A DNA stretch of 8,438 bases, taken from contig JBBRUG010000276.1 in the NCBI GenBank assembly GCA_038247995.1, forward strand, positions 1-8,438, written 5' to 3'. Positions 4,993-8,438 of the stretch are shown here, one piece after another. Numbering within the stretch: position 1 is the first letter of the stretch; each line of letters starts with the position of its first letter. This DNA is from JBBRUG01 sp038247995. GTDB lineage: Bacteria > Chloroflexota > Chloroflexia > Chloroflexales > Chloroflexaceae. The notes under the pieces are model-generated. The model saw only the letters and a list, made by a program, of their open reading frames with translations, was not told the origin of the DNA and made no database searches. Position numbers and translations under genes: made by a program.

Positions 4993-6627
4993 ATGCACCA
5001 ATCGCAGCAACTGCGCGGCACGGTGGTTGCGCCGGATGCCGCTGCGCCGCCGTTTCAGCCGATGGCGGCGCTCTTACTTACCGGGTTGGTAACCACCCTG
5101 GTGGCAGTCGTGAGCGGCCTGGTGGTACGCTTCGTGCCAACCTGGCGTCCAGGCTATCTGGTAGCGGCGATCTTGCTGGTAACGAGCGAGGCGGCGCTGG
5201 TGCGCTATCGGATGCTGCGCGGCCAACATGTTGAGGTGGGCGCGCTGCGCTACCTGGCGGCAGAATTGTTTCTACTGGGCGTCCTGATGCGGTTTGTGGC
5301 CACGTTCAGTCAGGGTTTGGCCGATTTGCCGGCCAGTATTGAACGCTGGTTGCGTTCGCCGCTCATGGCCTTCGATAACGTCTTTTTGCTCTGTGTGTTT
5401 ATTGGCCTGGCATGCGCAATGATCGTGCGGCTCGGCCTGATCACTCTAGCCGAGATTGCACCACGATCAATTGCGCCGGCTACCGATGAGTCACTGGAGT
5501 CGGCCTTTTTTCGCGCGGATCTCGGCGCACAGCAGAAGCAAGCCTTTAATCGGCTGAGCACCGCGCTGGCGTGGGGCGGGGGGTTGGCGCTCTTGGCGCT
5601 GATTGGCCAGGTAGCCAATGTTGAGCGCTTCGGCGGGCCATCACGGATCTTGACGCCGGCATTCGGTATGGCGGGGATCGGCTATTTGATTTGCGCGCTA
5701 CTGCTGTATAGCCGCGCACGACTGACGCTGATGCGTTCACGCTGGCAGAATGACGGTGCGACGGTCGATCCGGGTGTGCTACGCCAATGGCCGGCGGTCA
5801 GCCTGGGCTTGGTGTTGGTTGTAGGGTTAGGCGCGCTCCTGTTGCCGCGCACTTATGGGCTAGGCATGCTGGATGTGATCCGCAACGGCGCGCTGATCCT
5901 GGTTAATCTCTTTACAGCGCTCTTTACCTATGTTGGGCTGATGCTGTTTGGGATCATGGGCCTGTTGCTCACCATTCCGGCAGCACTACTCGCGCTGATC
6001 GCTATGCTGTTGGGTCCGCTCGGAGAGAGCGCGCCGGCAGCGCCGCTGGAACCGCCACCAGCGCCACCACCAGCGCAGGTTACTGAGCCGGCAGCCCTGG
6101 GGCCGGGGATCATCTTTTGGATCTGTATGGCGCTGCTCACTGTGTACGCGCTAGGGATCGTCCTGCGGCGCCAGGCCTGGGCGGTAGCGCTTTGGGCGAA
6201 AGTACGCGCCGGGCCGCTAGAGCGCGTACTGACCTATCTGCGCCGCTTCTGGGCCGGGACGCGGGCGTATATGGATGCGGTAAGTGACGCATTTATGCCC
6301 CAGCCGGAGTTGGAAGACGGGGCGGCGCCGGTCACTCCAGCGCGCCGGCCAAGCCTGCGCAGCCTGAACCCGGCCGAGCTCGTGCGCGCATTTTATCGGG
6401 CGACGTTGGAGCGAGCCGATCAGCGCGGTTTGAGCCGACGCAATGCGCAGACGCCGTATGAATATGCCCGTGATCTGGAGCAGCAATTACCCGATGCGGC
6501 TGAGGATGTTACCGCGCTGACCGATGCCTATGTGCGGGCTGTTTACGCGCCGCACCCTACCAGCCGCGAGGAAGCAGCGCAGGTGCGCCGCCCATTTGCC
6601 CGGCTACGGCGGCGTTTACGGAAATAA
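4993..6627 (+). CDS. Multi-pass membrane protein with C-terminal DUF4129 domain
   Basis: A 544-residue integral membrane protein of unknown function. Hydrophobic segments lie around residues 24-46, 54-72, 86-104, 127-150, 192-210, 223-241, 267-285, 299-341 (long enough for two passes) and 371-391, giving about ten helices. A Pro/Ala-rich stretch (349-368) precedes the last helix. The soluble tail is basic and carries the DUF4129 pattern at about 458-520: LVRAFYRATLERADQRGLSR, then QTPYEYA, then LTDAYVRAVY. In other bacteria this domain commonly ends transglutaminase-like membrane proteins or sits beside DUF58 and MoxR genes; none is seen here. The frame is open upstream to 4903, but those codons cover the T-box promoter and leader, and no ribosome binding site precedes any start. 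The -10 box ending at 4986 makes the ATG at 4993 the best choice, with leaderless translation. The membrane call is firm; the family is probable and the role unknown. Confidence 0.88.
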   Translation: MHQSQQLRGTVVAPDAAAPPFQPMAALLLTGLVTTLVAVVSGLVVRFVPTWRPGYLVAAILLVTSEAALVRYRMLRGQHVEVGALRYLAAELFLLGVLMRFVATFSQGLADLPASIERWLRSPLMAFDNVFLLCVFIGLACAMIVRLGLITLAEIAPRSIAPATDESLESAFFRADLGAQQKQAFNRLSTALAWGGGLALLALIGQVANVERFGGPSRILTPAFGMAGIGYLICALLLYSRARLTLMRSRWQNDGATVDPGVLRQWPAVSLGLVLVVGLGALLLPRTYGLGMLDVIRNGALILVNLFTALFTYVGLMLFGIMGLLLTIPAALLALIAMLLGPLGESAPAAPLEPPPAPPPAQVTEPAALGPGIIFWICMALLTVYALGIVLRRQAWAVALWAKVRAGPLERVLTYLRRFWAGTRAYMDAVSDAFMPQPELEDGAAPVTPARRPSLRSLNPAELVRAFYRATLERADQRGLSRRNAQTPYEYARDLEQQLPDAAEDVTALTDAYVRAVYAPHPTSREEAAQVRRPFARLRRRLRK

Positions 6628-6662
6628 AAACCGGGGGCCGTCGGTATTCCCGACAGCCCCCG
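6626..6662 (-). terminator. Terminator shared by converging genes
   Basis: CGGGGGC (6632-6638) pairs with GCCCCCG (6656-6662), and GTCGG (6640-6644) with CCGAC (6650-6654), across one mismatch. On the minus strand the stem is followed by UUUUU (6630-6626), so it is a proper intrinsic terminator for the L,D-transpeptidase gene ending at 6674. It also follows the stop of the plus-strand gene, but without a U-tract in that direction. Confidence 0.85.
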
Positions 6663-6673
6663 ATTGGCCCACG

Positions 6674-7897
6674 CTACCAGATAATCGCCACGCTCGTGCC
6701 GATGTCGGCCCATTCGTAGAGCCACTGGGCATCTTCGATACGCAGGTTGATGCAGCCGTGCGAGGGGCGGTAGCCGGTGCCATGGGCGTTATGCCAATAC
6801 GTGCCGTGCAGCGCGACCCCGCCCACCACATATTGCACCCATGGGACATTCGGCACGTTCCACGTCTCGCCGCCGGCGCTGCCGACCATCGTCTGCATGG
6901 GTAGGCGATAGTAGATGGCGTAGTTGCCGACGGGCGTGTTAAACCCATCGCGACCGGTCGCCACCGGCGCATCGAAGACCAGCACGCCACTCTCGTACGC
7001 ATAGAGCCACTGATTGCCGATACTCACCTCGATGTGGCGCTGCCAAAGCCCCGGCGTCCAGGTCGTAGTAGCGCCACGCTGCGCCACCGGCGCACTATTC
7101 ACGCTGCGGGCCGTGGCCAACTGACGGCCGACATCACTCAGGCGCACTTCGTAGAGCGAGGAAAGCGTAAAGCCGTTCGCCGCACCCATACTGCGGAAGA
7201 ACGACGACAGATCATCGGGGAAGTGTTCCATTTTGGCGCGCTCGAAGTACTGCACCTGACGCCCGCCCTCTTCAACCACTTCGCTCAGCGGATACCCAAA
7301 GCGATCCAGACCGCCGTGACGCCGCCAGTAGCGCTCGAAGGCGCCCCAAAGCGTATGCCCCGTTTCAGGGAAGTAGGTAACACCGGTGCCCGGATTAGCG
7401 ATCCCGGCAGGTACGCCCTGGATCTCAAGTAACTGCGCACCAAGCCGCCCCAGCCGCACTTCAGCGGGCGCCCCGTTCGCCGCCGGGTGATACTCAAAGC
7501 GGGCGCGCTCGAAGTATTGCACCACCCGCCCATCTTCGACGATCTCTTCGCTGATTGGGTAGCCGAAAATCAGCTTCTGACCATTGGCACGCCAATAATC
7601 GAGGAAGCCGCTCCGGTTGCTCAAGTGCTGCCCGGTTTCAGCAAAGTAGATTGTGGTGGCGGTAGGCAGGCGGCTGGCGTCGATGGCCGCAAGTTGGTTG
7701 GCCGCGATCTGGACGCTGGCCTCGCGAGCGCGCCCGCCGGCAACCGCTGCGGCGGCAGCAACCGGGTTCAGCGGAGCAGCAAAATCACCAACCGGCGGAC
7801 GAGCTTCGGCTTTGGGCGCAAGGCCAATGCCAACCAGGACGAGCACAGCGGTCAGGCCGAGGATGAGGGTGGTGCGCAACGAACGCGACGTATGCAT
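6674..7897 (-). CDS. Secreted L,D-transpeptidase (YkuD) with two N-terminal FGYP repeats
   Basis: An exported 407-residue cell-wall enzyme expected to make 3-3 peptidoglycan crosslinks or attach proteins to the wall through a cysteine acyl-enzyme. Residues 1-32 are a signal peptide (basic start, LILGLTAVLVLVGIGLA, then APKAEA). Two ~57-residue repeats follow at about 82-138 and 172-227. Each has F-x-E-T-G-x-x-L, an aromatic YW, FGYP(I/L)SE, and QYFERA(R/K)(F/M)E, a module I associate with Chloroflexota envelope proteins. The YkuD domain begins near 285 (RHIEVSIGNQWLYAYESG) and holds H364-G-T-Y-W, then S379-H-G-C382-I-N-L, with C382 as nucleophile. The frame extends 40 codons further upstream, but a promoter lies inside that extension and the signal peptide starts at 7897. 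It is a single-gene unit, convergent with the DUF4129 gene. Domain calls are firm; the role of the repeats (wall or sugar binding) is inference. Confidence 0.95.
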   Translation of the reverse strand: MHTSRSLRTTLILGLTAVLVLVGIGLAPKAEARPPVGDFAAPLNPVAAAAAVAGGRAREASVQIAANQLAAIDASRLPTATTIYFAETGQHLSNRSGFLDYWRANGQKLIFGYPISEEIVEDGRVVQYFERARFEYHPAANGAPAEVRLGRLGAQLLEIQGVPAGIANPGTGVTYFPETGHTLWGAFERYWRRHGGLDRFGYPLSEVVEEGGRQVQYFERAKMEHFPDDLSSFFRSMGAANGFTLSSLYEVRLSDVGRQLATARSVNSAPVAQRGATTTWTPGLWQRHIEVSIGNQWLYAYESGVLVFDAPVATGRDGFNTPVGNYAIYYRLPMQTMVGSAGGETWNVPNVPWVQYVVGGVALHGTYWHNAHGTGYRPSHGCINLRIEDAQWLYEWADIGTSVAIIW

Positions 7898-7931
7898 GGG
7901 TTTCACTTTACATTTTACTCGTATTTTTATT

Positions 7932-7959
7932 ATTATAGACCAAAAAACGGCGTTGAGAA
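7932..7959 (-). promoter_or_regulatory. Promoter of the L,D-transpeptidase gene
   Basis: TATAAT on the minus strand at 7932-7937, with a partial -35 TTCTCA at 7954-7959 (16-base spacer, 4 of 6 matches). The surrounding 60 bases are much more A/T-rich than the genes. A start near 7925 gives a leader of about 28 nt with only a weak ribosome site (AAAGTGA). Confidence 0.6.
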
Positions 7960-8024
7960 GGGCTATTTTATTTAAAAACCCTGTCATTCGCCGCATAGGG
8001 CGCCTAACCGGGTCCAATTAATCC

Positions 8025-8053
8025 TTGCGCTCATCCCAAATCGTGAGTATAGT
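8025..8053 (+). promoter_or_regulatory. Promoter remaining in front of the broken reductase gene
   Basis: TTGCGC (8025-8030), a 17-base spacer and TATAGT (8048-8053) predict a start near 8060, followed by GAGAGA (8090-8095) and then ATG at 8100. It appears intact although the gene behind it is not. Confidence 0.55.
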
Positions 8054-8099
8054 CAATGCGTTCATATTTGTGTCCCAAAATACATACACGAGAGACTCT

Positions 8100-8355
8100 A
8101 TGGCCAAGCCTCGCTGAAGCGGTCATGCGTGACGCACAGGGTTTTGTGTTGGCCGGCCCAGGGGTGATCGAGGGCGGACGGCGCCCGACGGATTGGGACG
8201 TAGACCGCGAGCCGTTCCTGCTCGAAAGCAGCGTGCCGGGCGTCTTCGCCGTGGGCGACGTGCGCGCCGGCTCGGTGAAGCGGGTCGCCTCGGCGGTCGG
8301 CGAAGGCTCAATCGCCGTCCAGTTCGTGCATCAGCATCTAGCGCGGCTGCGGTAG
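8100..8355 (+). pseudogene. Remnant of a thioredoxin reductase-like FAD oxidoreductase, internally deleted
   Basis: The last ~80 codons (about 8112-8355) read LAEAVMRDAQGFVLAGPGVI, then the NAD(P)/FAD-reductase C-terminal signature SVPGVFAVGDVRAGSVKRVASAVGEGS, ending in QFVHQHLARLR. In intact enzymes this closes the FAD domain, the GD aspartate contacting FAD. The FAD GxGxxG entry, the NADPH domain and the active-site cysteines are absent. A good promoter and GAGAGA lead to ATG at 8100, but that frame stops after MAKPR, and the C-terminal part is in another frame. Proteins that fuse a response-regulator receiver to thioredoxin-disulfide reductase often begin M(A/S)KP and end exactly like this, so I infer that one such gene of roughly 550 codons lost its middle. 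An ATG at 8056 would open a 99-residue frame through the tail but lies upstream of the predicted transcription start. Confidence 0.75.
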
Positions 8356-8357
8356 AA

Positions 8358-8438
8358 TCACTGAGCCACTGAGGACGAGAAGCCACTGAAACGCTGAAAC
8401 GCTGAAACGCTGAAACGCTGAAACGCTGAAACGCTGAA
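8358..8438. repeat. 8-bp tandem repeat (ACGCTGAA), cut off by window end
   Basis: Six perfect head-to-tail copies of ACGCTGAA occupy 8391-8438 and continue past the edge. Degenerate relatives precede them: TCACTGAG (8358-8365), CCACTGAG (8366-8373), an odd 9-mer, and CCACTGAA (8383-8390). The array begins right after the stop of the broken reductase gene. Perfect copies suggest recent slippage and a copy number that may vary between strains. Confidence 0.9.

Noticed and set aside
7898..8017. 40-residue N-terminal extension of the L,D-transpeptidase
   Set aside because: It contains the gene's own TATAAT promoter and would bury the signal peptide; composition is A/T-rich and non-coding.
8358..8438. 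CRISPR array or origin iterons
   Set aside because: Units are 8 bp with no spacers, unlike CRISPR; there is no DnaA-box or rep gene to support an origin.

Overview
The window is high-GC bacterial DNA. It most resembles a member of the Chloroflexota (Roseiflexus/Chloroflexus-like). This rests on recognition of protein styles, not on a database search: an L,D-transpeptidase preceded by two 'TGH...YW...FGYPLSE...QYFERA' repeats, the style of the LeuRS and SerRS proteins, a large DUF4129 membrane protein, and intergenic spacers full of short palindromes and 8-9 bp tandem repeats.

Left two thirds (1-4968, all minus strand). Read in transcription order, a strong extended -10 promoter (4940-4968) starts a leader of about 263 nt. 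I identify this leader as a T-box riboswitch ending in an intrinsic terminator (4670-4700). It is followed by a Nudix hydrolase (4099-4605), a spacer with twin palindromes and a GC-rich minisatellite, a second MutT-like Nudix hydrolase (3396-3893), a spacer with a REP-like palindrome, a small single-pass membrane protein of unknown function (2817-3296), and seryl-tRNA synthetase serS (1531-2805), with 11 nt between the last two. The T-box specifier (UCC) and the variable base of its T-element (C, which pairs with discriminator G73) both fit tRNA-Ser. The riboswitch therefore probably controls serS from about 1.9 kb upstream, through the two Nudix genes and the membrane protein. After a 408-nt spacer with repeats, hairpins and its own extended -10 promoter, leuS begins and runs off the left edge (374 residues visible).

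Centre (4969-6662). Divergent from the T-box promoter, an extended -10 (4981-4986) lies only 6 nt before the ATG of a 544-residue multi-pass DUF4129 membrane protein, so its mRNA is probably leaderless. It converges on the next gene at a strong hairpin (6632-6662) whose U-tract serves the minus strand.

Right part (6663-8438). A secreted L,D-transpeptidase (6674-7897, minus) has its own promoter. Divergent from it is the wreck of what looks like a fused response-regulator/thioredoxin-reductase gene. It keeps a promoter, a start codon with four codons, and the last ~80 codons, with the middle deleted and the frame broken (8100-8355). The window ends inside a perfect 8-bp tandem repeat (8391-8438, six copies, cut off).

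I saw no CRISPR array, no tRNA or rRNA gene and no transposase. The most noteworthy item is the tRNA-Ser T-box placed ahead of two Nudix hydrolases, a membrane protein and distal serS.
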